From NCBI RefSeq assembly GCF_029892565.1, contig NZ_JARXVH010000018.1:62001-126000 (forward strand): 64,000 bases of DNA, read 5' to 3'. Each line of letters opens with the position of its first letter. Positions within the stretch are counted from its first letter, which is position 1. The position numbers were made by a program, and so were the translations under genes. The notes under the pieces were generated by a model, which worked only from the letters and a program-made list of their open reading frames with translations, did no database searches and was not told the DNA's origin. The DNA is from Streptomyces pseudovenezuelae (lineage in GTDB: Bacteria; Actinomycetota; Actinomycetes; Streptomycetales; Streptomycetaceae). Below, one piece after another: positions 35,328-42,945 of this stretch.

Positions 35328-36253
35328 TGAGCGTCTGGCTGCCGAGCGCGCCCTGCACCCCCAGGGCGTGCATCGAACCCACGCGGTCCCTCACGGCCGT
35401 ACCCCGCGCCGTGCTGCGGCTCACGGCGGTCGTCGTCGTGGTGCTCGCCGGGATCACGCTGATGCCGCTCGGCGGGCTGATCCCCGCCGCGGCGGTGCGG
35501 CTGTGGTGCCGCGGGATCGTACGGGCCGCGGGGGTGCGGCTTCGGATCACCGGCGTCGCGCCGTCCGGCGGCGGCCTGCTGCTGGTCGCCAACCACATCT
35601 CGTGGATGGACATCCCGCTGATGGCCGCCGTACGTCCGGCCCGGATGCTCGCCAAGGCGGAGATCCGGGGCTGGCCGGTGGCGGGGGCGCTGACCGCCGG
35701 GAGCGGTGCCCTGTTCATCGACCGGGACCGGCTGCGCGCGCTCCCCGAGACGGTCGCCCGCATCGCGGGCGCGCTGGGCTCCGGCAGCGCGGTGGCCGTC
35801 TTCCCGGAAGGCAGCACCTGGTGCGGGCGGGCGCAGGGCTCGTTCCGCCGGGCCGTCTTCCAGGCCGCCCTCGACGCCGGGGTCCCCGTGCAGCCGGTGC
35901 GGCTGCAGTACCGGATCGAGGGCGGCCCGGCGACCACGGCGCCCGCGTTCATAGGGCAGGACTCGCTGCTGTCCTCGGTGTGGCGGGTGGTGTCGACGCG
36001 CGGCCTGGTGGCCGAGGTCGACGTACGGGCCGTCATCGCGCCGGGCACCCACCCCGACCGCCGGTCGCTGGCCCGGGCCGCGCAGCCCGCGAAGACCGCC
36101 CAGCCGGACTGGACCCACACTGTGCTGGTGGCCCGGGCGGAAATCCCGAGGACGTTCCGAAGGGACGCTGTTAGCGTGGAGCCCATGCAGGACACCAGGC
36201 GTACCCACATCGCAGCCGCGCGAGCGACCAGCTCCCCGGCTGCCGACGTCTGA
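35327..36253 (+). CDS. olsA: lysophospholipid acyltransferase family protein (PlsC/OlsA-like)
   Basis: A 308-aa membrane-bound acyltransferase. A hydrophobic N-terminal segment (about residues 25-50) precedes the catalytic NHISWMD (H-x4-D) motif, then FIDRDRL, the VFPEGST substrate motif and QPVRLQY. In the OlsBA pathway OlsA adds the second acyl chain to lyso-ornithine lipid. ATG overlaps the upstream stop (TGATG), so the pair is coupled. The last 22 codons coincide, in the same frame, with a candidate leader peptide of the next gene (36185-36253), which begins with its own promoter-like sequence inside this gene. Confidence 0.8.
   Translation: MSVWLPSAPCTPRACIEPTRSLTAVPRAVLRLTAVVVVVLAGITLMPLGGLIPAAAVRLWCRGIVRAAGVRLRITGVAPSGGGLLLVANHISWMDIPLMAAVRPARMLAKAEIRGWPVAGALTAGSGALFIDRDRLRALPETVARIAGALGSGSAVAVFPEGSTWCGRAQGSFRRAVFQAALDAGVPVQPVRLQYRIEGGPATTAPAFIGQDSLLSSVWRVVSTRGLVAEVDVRAVIAPGTHPDRRSLARAAQPAKTAQPDWTHTVLVARAEIPRTFRRDAVSVEPMQDTRRTHIAAARATSSPAADV
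36172..36177 (+). promoter_or_regulatory. -10 box for a leaderless leader-peptide transcript
   Basis: TAGCGT lies seven bases before ATG 36185, the same arrangement as for sdhC (TAGCGT, seven bases, ATG). No convincing -35 was found. It lies inside the 3' end of the acyltransferase gene. Confidence 0.45.
36185..36253 (+). CDS. candidate Ala-rich leader peptide (22 aa) of the AlaRS-like gene
   Basis: A 22-codon frame with six Ala codons, four of them clustered (GCA GCC GCG then GCG in THIAAARATSS, later PAAD). A -10-like TAGCGT is seven bases upstream. It is followed within 15 bases by a GC-rich hairpin and a T-rich tract, and then by an alanyl-tRNA-synthetase-like gene. This is the layout of amino-acid attenuation leaders in Actinobacteria, here with alanine as the sensed residue. 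It shares frame and stop with the end of the olsA-like gene, so it could simply be that protein's C-terminus. Confidence 0.45.
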   Translation: MQDTRRTHIAAARATSSPAADV

Positions 36254-36267
36254 CCTCGTCACTCTTC

Positions 36268-36294
36268 CCCGGCGGCCGGAGACGGACCGCCGGG
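36268..36294 (+). terminator. attenuator-like hairpin before the AlaRS-like gene
   Basis: CCCGGCGG (36268-36275) pairs with CCGCCGGG (36287-36294), extended inside by CC/GG with one bulged A, and is followed by ACGACCTTCCGTTTTCCC. It lies 14 bases after the leader stop and 79 bases before the ATG. Confidence 0.55.
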
Positions 36295-36372
36295 ACGACC
36301 TTCCGTTTTCCCACTCCTCGTGCTCGCGCGGTCCTTCCCGGTCTCCACGACCAGATGCGAAGGAACACCGCC

Positions 36373-37548
36373 ATGGACACCCACCAGACCGTACGGACGT
36401 TCACCGACTTCTTCCGCGAGCGCGGGCACCGGACCGTCACCGGCACCTCGCTGCTGCCCCCGCCCACGGACCCGGTGCTCTTCACGACGTCCGGCATGCA
36501 CCCCCTCACGCCCTATCTCCAGGGCCGACCCCACCCGCAGGGCCGGCGCCTGCTGAACGTCCAGCGCTGCCTGCGCACCACGGACCTCGACGAGGTCGGC
36601 GACGCCACACACCTGACCGTCTTCGAGATGCTCGGCTCCTGGTCGCTCGGCGACTACGGACACCCACAGAGCCTGCGCTGGGGGTACGAGCTGCTGCGCG
36701 ACGGCTTCGGTATCCCGCGCGAGCGCCTCTACGCCACCGTCTTCGGCGGCGACGACCAGGTCGGCCCCGACAACGAATCACTGCGCACCTGGCAGGAGTT
36801 GGGCGTGCCGGTGGAGCTCACCGGCGACGACAACTGGTGGTCCAACGGACCCGTCGGCATCTGCGGCCCCGACTCCGAGATCTTCGTGTGGACCGGCGAC
36901 GTCCCACCCCGACGCACCCCGACCACCGACCCGCGCTGGGTCGAGGTCTGGAACCACGTCCAGCTGCGCTACCACCGCCACGAGGACGGCACCTTGGAGC
37001 CTCTGCGGCAGCCCGGGGTCGACACGGGCATGGGCCTGGAACGGCTGGTGACGGTCCTTCAGGGCCGCCGCGAGGTCTACGAGACGGACCTGTTCGAGCC
37101 GTGGATGCGGACGATCCCCTCGCTGTGGGACCTGGACGAGCGGTCCACGCGTCTGGTCTGCGACCACCTGCGGTCGAGCCTCGTGGTCATCGGCGACGGC
37201 GTACGCCCCTCCAACACCGGCCGCGGCTACGTACTGCGCCGTCTGATCCGCTGACTCCTCACCGCCCTGCGCCCCGACGACACCTCGCGCGAACTCACCG
37301 ACGTACCCACGGAGTTGATCGAGCACACGCTGGACCACTTCCGGCAGACCGAACGCGCCGACCTCGTCCGGGAGGTGCTCCTGGACGAGGAACGGCGGTT
37401 CGGCGAACTGCTCGACAGGGGACGGCGGGTCCTGTCACGGACGGAGTTCCGCGACCGGCCGCTGGACGAGGAGGACTACGCCTACCTCCACGACACCTAC
37501 GGTCTGCCCCGCGAGCTGGTCACCGGGATCAGCGCTGGGTGTAGATGA
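36373..37548 (+). pseudogene. AlaRS-related gene interrupted by an in-frame TGA
   Basis: This resembles the catalytic part of alanyl-tRNA synthetase, a class II enzyme: LFTTSGMHPLTPYLQGRPHPQGRRL, NVQRCLRTTDLDEVGD, HLTVFEMLGSWSLGDY (motif 2 region), GPCGPDSEI-like ICGPDSEIF, GVDTGMGLERLV (motif 3) and SNTGRGYVLRRLIR. TGA at 37252-37254 then stops the frame. The same frame resumes without any shift (LLTALRPDDTSRELTDVPTELIEHTLDHF) and runs to 37548, ending near YGLPRELV. A one-base CGA to TGA change would explain it. Read through, it would be about 391 aa, like known stand-alone AlaRS-related proteins lacking editing domains. ATG 36373 has AAGGA upstream. The stop could be real decay or a sequence error. 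Confidence 0.8.
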
Positions 37549-38869
37549 AGCCGACCTTGTCGACCTCGTCGCCCGTGCGCCCGTGGAAGCCCGCGATCTG
37601 CCAGCCCGAGGGCGCGGTACGGGTCACGCAGTCGGAGGTCGTGGTGCCACCGGCCAGCGTGCGTCCGAGGTTGGTGGTGAACTTGGCGTAGAAGATGCGG
37701 GTTTGACTGTCCTTCTGGCCCTGGCAGAGGTTGGCGCTGGTGACGTACTCGCCGCTGCCCAGGGTCAGTGAGGACGCGGTGCCGCCCGTGCCGCCGTGGG
37801 CGAGGGTGGTGCCGTTGGAGAGCGTCACGCTCAGCTGGTCTACGCGGGATCCGGCGCGCAGGCCGATGGTGGTGGCCCGGGCGGCGGCCGGCACGCCGTT
37901 GATGTCCGTGAAGTAGTCGCCGTGCGGGCCGCCGAACTGGTCGCTGAGCTGGAAGGAGGCGTTGCGCGACCAGCTGAAGCCGACCGCGAGCGGGTCGTGG
38001 TCGGAGAGCATCAGCCCGTCGGCCGTGAGAAACTTGGAGTGCTCGTTGTTGTACGAGGTCGCGTTCAGCGAGACCAGCTTGCTGCCGCGGTAGAGGACCT
38101 TGTCGACGACCTCGCAGGTGTTGGGCACGGTGGTGCCGGTCTGGTCGCAGACCAGCGCGTCGCTGCCCTTGGCGGGCGGGGTGCCGCCGCGGATCAGCTG
38201 CACCCACGGGTCGGTGAGGCCGTTGGCGGCGGCGAACTCGGCGATGGTGTCGCCGGAGCGCGTGTAGCGGGTGTTGGTGTCGCCCATCACCACGACGGCG
38301 TTGCCGGCCGAGTGGCTGCCGATGAACGCGGTGAGCTGGTTGAGGTTGTCGGCGCGGGAGGCCAGGTCGCCGTCGTTGGTACCGGCGTTGGTGTGCAGGT
38401 TGTAGAAGTCGACGTACACGCCCTCGGCGAGGCGCTCGCGCATGAAGGTGAAGCCCTTGGGGGTCAGACAGTCACCCGAGTCGATCTGGCAGGAGTTCCA
38501 GCCGACGCGCTCGAAGTCGTCCGCGTCGTAGGAGATCTTCGACAGCGTGTTGAGCCCGCTGCCGATGCCGGCCCCGCCGCTGGTGGCGGTGCGGTAGGCG
38601 TGCGCGGTGTCGGCCGCGTAGAGGTTGGCGTGGTAGTTGAAGTCCTCCTCGACGTGGACGATGTCGTACGGGGCGATCCGCTGGCCGATGGTCGTGGTGC
38701 TGGACTCACGGGGTGTCGGCGCGCTGGAGAGCCCCTCGGGCAGTCCGGCCACGTTGTAGCTGAGCACGCTGAAGGTGCCCGAGTCGGCGGCCGCCGCGGG
38801 CGGGGCGGCCACGGCGAGCCCGCCGACGGCGGCGGCTGCCGCCACCAGGCAGGCGAGGAGTCTGCGCAT
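37529..38869 (-). CDS. secreted endonuclease/exonuclease/phosphatase-family phosphodiesterase with lectin-like domain
   Basis: A 446-aa exported enzyme. The signal peptide (RRLLACLVAAAAAVGGLAVAAPPAAAA) precedes a DNase I-like fold (about 30-305), seen in FSVLSYNVAGLPEG, HVEEDFNYH, FYNLHTNAG, VVVMGDTNTRY and LSDHDPLAVGFS. This fold covers nucleases, sphingomyelinases and inositol phosphatases. The rest (about 310-446) has a beta-rich jacalin-like lectin pattern (FGGPHGDYFTD, IGLRAGSRVDQLSVTLSNG, GWQIAGFHGRTGDEVDKVGFIY). ATG 38869 is chosen because AGGAG lies ten bases upstream; a GTG 15 codons earlier has no site. Its 3' end overlaps the end of the broken AlaRS-like frame by 20 bases, in opposite orientation. 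Confidence 0.85.
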   Translation of the reverse strand: MRRLLACLVAAAAAVGGLAVAAPPAAAADSGTFSVLSYNVAGLPEGLSSAPTPRESSTTTIGQRIAPYDIVHVEEDFNYHANLYAADTAHAYRTATSGGAGIGSGLNTLSKISYDADDFERVGWNSCQIDSGDCLTPKGFTFMRERLAEGVYVDFYNLHTNAGTNDGDLASRADNLNQLTAFIGSHSAGNAVVVMGDTNTRYTRSGDTIAEFAAANGLTDPWVQLIRGGTPPAKGSDALVCDQTGTTVPNTCEVVDKVLYRGSKLVSLNATSYNNEHSKFLTADGLMLSDHDPLAVGFSWSRNASFQLSDQFGGPHGDYFTDINGVPAAARATTIGLRAGSRVDQLSVTLSNGTTLAHGGTGGTASSLTLGSGEYVTSANLCQGQKDSQTRIFYAKFTTNLGRTLAGGTTTSDCVTRTAPSGWQIAGFHGRTGDEVDKVGFIYTQR

Positions 38870-39030
38870 GGGCTTGTTTCTCCTGGGGGAAGTAAGCGGT
38901 TGCCATAGGGACATGGCAGAAGTTACCGCTGGTTACCCCAGTCTGTCGCGGCCCTGACAGGACGTCATTGTGGTGGGGTGGAGGCGAGGTTAAGGCTGCG
39001 GGAACGGGGCGGGTGATGCCTGTGTGCCGC

Positions 39031-39375
39031 CTATGGCCTGCGATGGGCGCGGACGGCGGTGGTGACGGCGGCGACCGTGCCGACCGAGAGCACGGCCGCG
39101 AAGCCGATCATCGTGGTCTTCAGCGGGGCGTGCTCGATCAGCAGGCTGAAGGCCACCGAGGGCAAGCCCATTCCGAGGTAGGCGATCGCGAAGAAGACGG
39201 CCAGGACGCCCGCGCGCGAAGCGGGGACGGCGGCGGTGGCGCTCTGGGTGACCGACCCCATGAACAGCAGGCCCGCGCCCGCGCCGGACAGTCCGGCGGC
39301 GACCAGGACGAGTGCGAGGGACGGCCGGTAGAGCGAGAGCGCGGTGAGCGCCAGGCCCACCGGGAACAGCACGGT
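39031..39375 (-). pseudogene. MFS transporter remnant (C-terminal part)
   Basis: About 113 residues of the end of a major-facilitator transporter: four hydrophobic helices with LVAAGLSGAGAGLLFMGSV, ASRAGVLAVFFAIAYLGMGLPSVAFSLL, and a basic tail ending VRAHRR. The first two thirds of the transporter are missing. Upstream in the same direction the sequence changes, within a few bases and in another frame, into the start of a CocE-type hydrolase gene. The deletion joint is near 39375. No independent start with a ribosome site is seen, so a functional product is unlikely. Confidence 0.7.
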
Positions 39376-39542
39376 AACGCCATTCCCTTGGCATACGGGC
39401 CATGGTTCATGATCACCGGATACCGGCCCTCGGCCACGGGGCGGAAGACGTCCGCGCGCAGTACGACACCGTCCTCCATGGTGATCGGCACGTCCCAGTC
39501 GACGCGCATACCGTCCCGGACCTCGGTCTTGTACTGGGCCAT
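39375..39542 (-). pseudogene. CocE/NonD-type hydrolase remnant (N-terminal part)
   Basis: The first about 55 residues of an X-Pro-dipeptidyl-peptidase S15/CocE-type alpha/beta hydrolase: MAQYKTEVRDGMRVDWDVP, MEDGVVLRADVFRP, then RYPVIMNHGPYAKGM, the typical family opening. The ATG at 39542 has GAAGGTGG upstream and looks like a real start. After PYAKGM the reading runs out of family pattern into the MFS remnant. The catalytic domain is absent. A divergent TetR gene starts 230 bases away and once probably controlled this gene. Confidence 0.7.
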
Positions 39543-39760
39543 GCCGACCACCTTCGTTCCGCGCCGGTGACCCACCCGCTCCACGGGCAGGCCGTTTGGA
39601 GTGACGTCTCCAGATGGTTCCTTGAAAAAAATGGAGTCACAACTACAAAACCCACGGCTGGGGGTCGGCATCCCGCTCCTTGCCATGCGGCTACTGAGGT
39701 GCGGCCGTCTCGAAGGCCAGGTGGCGGGGCATTTTATGTAGTAGGTATTCCATTCGGTGC

Positions 39761-39766
39761 TAGGCT
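39761..39766 (+). promoter_or_regulatory. -10 box of the TetR gene, leaderless
   Basis: TAGGCT lies six bases before the ATG at 39773, so the transcript probably begins at the start codon. The surrounding patch (ATTTTATGTAGTAGGTATTCC) is AT-rich for this genome and is the likely operator area between the divergent genes. Confidence 0.45.
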
Positions 39767-39772
39767 GATTTC

Positions 39773-40408
39773 ATGGCAACTGCACCCGTCGTGGAATCGG
39801 CAAGTGGTCAGCGCCTCACCCGCAAGGGGCAGCAGACGTACCGGCGCATCGTCTCCGAGGCCGCCGCCCTGATGTACGAGCGCGGCGTCGCGTCCACGAG
39901 GATCGAGGACGTGCAGACCGCCGCCGGGGTGAGCGCCTCGCAGATCTACTACTACTTCGGCGAGAAGGACGGCCTCGTCCGCGCCGTCATCGACCACCAG
40001 TGCGAGAGCGTGCTCGGGGTGCACACGCCGCTGCTCGCCAACCTCGACAGCGTCGAGGCACTGGAGGCGTGGCGTGACGTCATCCTGAGCATCCACCGGG
40101 ACGGGCGCAACCAACAGGGCTGTCCGATGGGCAGGTTGACCAGCGAACTGTCCCGGTCGGCCCCGGAGGCGCGGGCCGACCTGCTGGCCGGCTTCAACCG
40201 CTGGGAGGAGGCGCTGCGGGACGGCCTGCGCGCGATGCGTGCCCGCGGCGAACTGCCCGACCGGGTCGACCCCGAGTCCTTCGCCCTCGCACTGCTCGCC
40301 GCCGTCCAGGGCGGCCTGGTCCTCACCCAGGCCCGCCGCGACACCGTCGCGCTCGAAGCGTCCCTGAACACTCTGATCGACTGCTTGCGGGGGCACGCCG
40401 ACCACTGA
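39773..40408 (+). CDS. TetR-family transcriptional regulator
   Basis: A 211-aa repressor. The N-terminal helix-turn-helix is GQQTYRRIVSEAAALMYERG, then TRIEDVQTAAGVSASQIYYYFGEKDGLVRAVI, the classic TetR pattern. The C-terminal ligand domain includes NQQGCPMGRLTSELS and a final ALLAAVQGGLVLTQARRD, as in the AcrR/YjdC-like TetR_C_6-type group. It is divergent from the hydrolase/MFS remnants, which look like its former targets. No ribosome site; probably leaderless. Confidence 0.9.
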   Translation: MATAPVVESASGQRLTRKGQQTYRRIVSEAAALMYERGVASTRIEDVQTAAGVSASQIYYYFGEKDGLVRAVIDHQCESVLGVHTPLLANLDSVEALEAWRDVILSIHRDGRNQQGCPMGRLTSELSRSAPEARADLLAGFNRWEEALRDGLRAMRARGELPDRVDPESFALALLAAVQGGLVLTQARRDTVALEASLNTLIDCLRGHADH

Positions 40409-40453
40409 CGCGGGTGCGGGTTTTCATGCGGCGACGCCGACGGCCCCACCGAC

Positions 40454-42787
40454 CTACGGCTCCAACACCGCCGCCAGATACGGAGTCGTCGCGCTCGCAG
40501 TCGCCCCCGCCACCTCCACCGGCGTCCCCGTCGCCACGATCCGCCCGCCCGCGTCCCCGCCGCCCGGCCCCAGGTCGATCACCCAGTCCGCGCCCGCGAC
40601 GACCGACATGTCGTGCTCGACGACGATCACGGTGTGGCCGGCGTCGACGAGTCCGTGCAGTTGGCGCATCAGGACCTCGACGTCAGCCGGGTGGAGACCG
40701 GTCGTCGGTTCGTCGAGGAGGTAGAGGGTGTGGCCGCGACGGCCGCGCTGCAACTCGCTGGCCAGCTTGATGCGTTGTGCCTCACCGCCGGACAACTCGG
40801 TGGCGGGCTGGCCCAGTCGTAGGTAGCCGAGACCTACGTCGAGCAGGGTCTCCAGACTGCGGGCGACCGCCGGGGTGTCCGTGAAGAACTCCGCCGCGCC
40901 CTCCACCGTCAGGTCCAGCACCTGCGCGATGTTCCGTCCCCGGTACGTCACTTCGAGGGTCTCGGGGTTGTAGCGGGCCCCGCCGCAGTCCGGGCACGGG
41001 GCGTAGGTGCTCGGCAGGAACAGCAGCTCGACGCTGACGAACCCCTCGCCCTGGCAGGTATCGCAGCGCCCGCCGGCCACGTTGAAGGAGAAGCGTCCGA
41101 CGCCGTAACCGCGTTCGCGGGCCTGGTCGGTGGCGGCGAACGCCTTGCGTACGACGTCGAACAGGCCTGTGTAGGTGGCCAGGTTGGAGCGTGGCGTGCG
41201 GCCGATGGGCTTCTGGTCCACGGACACCAGGCGCTCCACGCCGGGCAGTTCCTCGGTCAGCTCCCCGATCAGCGTGGACTTGCCGGACCCGGAGACGCCG
41301 GTGACCGCGGTGAAGACGCCGACGGGGAACTCGGCCGTCACTCCGCGCAGGTTGTGCCGGGTCACCGGGCCGACCTTCAACTGGCCGCGCGCGGTGCGTA
41401 CTTGGCGTACCGGAGCGGGGGAGCGGTCGAAGAGGAAGCGGGCCGTCGCCGACTCCGGCACGTCGGCCAGCTCCGCCACCGGACCGCTGTGCAGCACCTC
41501 CCCGCCGTGCTCACCGGCCGACGGGCCCACGTCCACCAGCCAGTCGGCGCCGCGCATCACGTCGAGGTGGTGCTCGACCACGAACACCGAGTTGCCCGCC
41601 GCCTTCAGCCGGGCCAGGACGGTCAACAGGGCCGCCGTGTCCGCCGGGTGCAGTCCCGCGGACGGTTCGTCGAGGACGTACACGACACCGAAGAGCCCGG
41701 AGCGCAGCTGGGTCGCCAGTCGCAGGCGCTGCAGTTCGCCTGCGGACAGGGTGGGCGCCGGGCGGTCCAGGCTGAGGTAGCCCAGGCCGAGTTCGACGAC
41801 CGGCGCGATACGGGACTTGAGGTCGTCGGTGAGGACGCGGGCCGCCGCCGAGGAGCCCTCCAGGGTCGCCGCCAGCTCCACCAGCGGCAGCGCGGCCACC
41901 TCGGCGATCGTGCGGCCGGCGTACGTCACCGCCAGGGACTCCGGGCGCAGCCTGCCGCCGCCGCACACCGGGCAGGGGGCGCTGGTCAGGAAGCGTTCAG
42001 CGCGGGTGCGCAGGGCCGGGCTCTTGGAGTCGGCGAAGGTCTTCATGACGTACCGGCGGGCGCTCATGTACGTGCCCTGGTACGGGCGTTGGATGCGGTC
42101 CGCGTCCCGGACCGGGTGCACGGTGACGACCGGCTGCTCGTCCGTGAACAGGATCCACTCCCGCTGCTCGGCGGGGAGTTCACGCCAGGGGCGGTCCACG
42201 TCGTAGTCGAGCGCGTCGAGGATGTCGCGCAGGTTCTTGCCCTGCCAGGCGCCCGGCCAGGCGGCGATCGCGCCCTCGCGGATCGACAGCGACGGGTCGG
42301 GGACCAGCGACTGTTCCGTCGTACCGTGCACCCGGCCGAGCCCATGGCACTCGGGGCAGGCGCCGGCGGCCGTGTTCGGGGAGAACGCGTCCGAGTCGAG
42401 GTGCTCGGCTCCGGGCGGGTAGGTGCCGGCGCGGGAGAACAGCATGCGCAGGGAGTTCGAGAGGTTGGTGACCGTGCCGACGGACGAGCGGGAGGTCGGC
42501 GTCGAGCGGCGCTGCTGGAGCGAGACCGCGGGCGGCAGGCCGGTGATCTCGCCGACCTTCGGCGCGCCGACCTGGTGGATGAGGCGGCGGGCGTACGGCG
42601 CGACCGACTCGAAGTAACGGCGCTGGGCCTCCGCGTAGATCGTGCCGAACGCGAGCGACGACTTCCCGGAACCGGACACGCCTGTGAACACGGTCAACAC
42701 GTCCCGCGGGATGTCGACGTCCACGCCCTTGAGGTTGTGCTCGCGGGCGCCACGGACGCGGACGTACGGGTCGTGAGGGGTCTGCAT
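40454..42787 (-). CDS. short UvrA-like ABC ATPase
   Basis: A 777-aa twin ABC-ATPase resembling excinuclease UvrA but about 180 residues shorter, the class often called UvrA2 or DrrC-like. Two Walker A motifs are present (VFTGVSGSGKSSL and AVTGVSGSGKSTL), two ABC signatures (LSAGELQRLRLA and LSGGEAQRIKLA) and zinc-module Cys pairs (CPECHGLG, CPVCGGGRL, CDTCQGEG, CPDCGGARY). The insertion that binds UvrB in full UvrA appears missing. Such proteins are linked to DNA-damage tolerance and resistance to DNA-binding antibiotics. It is convergent with the TetR gene and divergent from the Clp ATPase. Confidence 0.9.
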   Translation of the reverse strand: MQTPHDPYVRVRGAREHNLKGVDVDIPRDVLTVFTGVSGSGKSSLAFGTIYAEAQRRYFESVAPYARRLIHQVGAPKVGEITGLPPAVSLQQRRSTPTSRSSVGTVTNLSNSLRMLFSRAGTYPPGAEHLDSDAFSPNTAAGACPECHGLGRVHGTTEQSLVPDPSLSIREGAIAAWPGAWQGKNLRDILDALDYDVDRPWRELPAEQREWILFTDEQPVVTVHPVRDADRIQRPYQGTYMSARRYVMKTFADSKSPALRTRAERFLTSAPCPVCGGGRLRPESLAVTYAGRTIAEVAALPLVELAATLEGSSAAARVLTDDLKSRIAPVVELGLGYLSLDRPAPTLSAGELQRLRLATQLRSGLFGVVYVLDEPSAGLHPADTAALLTVLARLKAAGNSVFVVEHHLDVMRGADWLVDVGPSAGEHGGEVLHSGPVAELADVPESATARFLFDRSPAPVRQVRTARGQLKVGPVTRHNLRGVTAEFPVGVFTAVTGVSGSGKSTLIGELTEELPGVERLVSVDQKPIGRTPRSNLATYTGLFDVVRKAFAATDQARERGYGVGRFSFNVAGGRCDTCQGEGFVSVELLFLPSTYAPCPDCGGARYNPETLEVTYRGRNIAQVLDLTVEGAAEFFTDTPAVARSLETLLDVGLGYLRLGQPATELSGGEAQRIKLASELQRGRRGHTLYLLDEPTTGLHPADVEVLMRQLHGLVDAGHTVIVVEHDMSVVAGADWVIDLGPGGGDAGGRIVATGTPVEVAGATASATTPYLAAVLEP

Positions 42788-42945
42788 GACCCCGCGAGTC
42801 TATGCGACCCCACCCCGTGACGTCCGCTGACCTGCTCGGGTGCGGGGGCGTCGGCCCTGTGCCACGTTGGAAGGCACAGAGGCGTGGGAGGTACAGCAGG
42901 CCCAGAACGCACGCATGTCAGTCGCCGCACGGAAGGTCCGTGGTC

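Noticed and set aside
37252..37254. TGA as a selenocysteine codon in the AlaRS-like gene
   Set aside because: No SECIS-like hairpin was seen directly after it, and the family does not use a Cys/Sec residue there.
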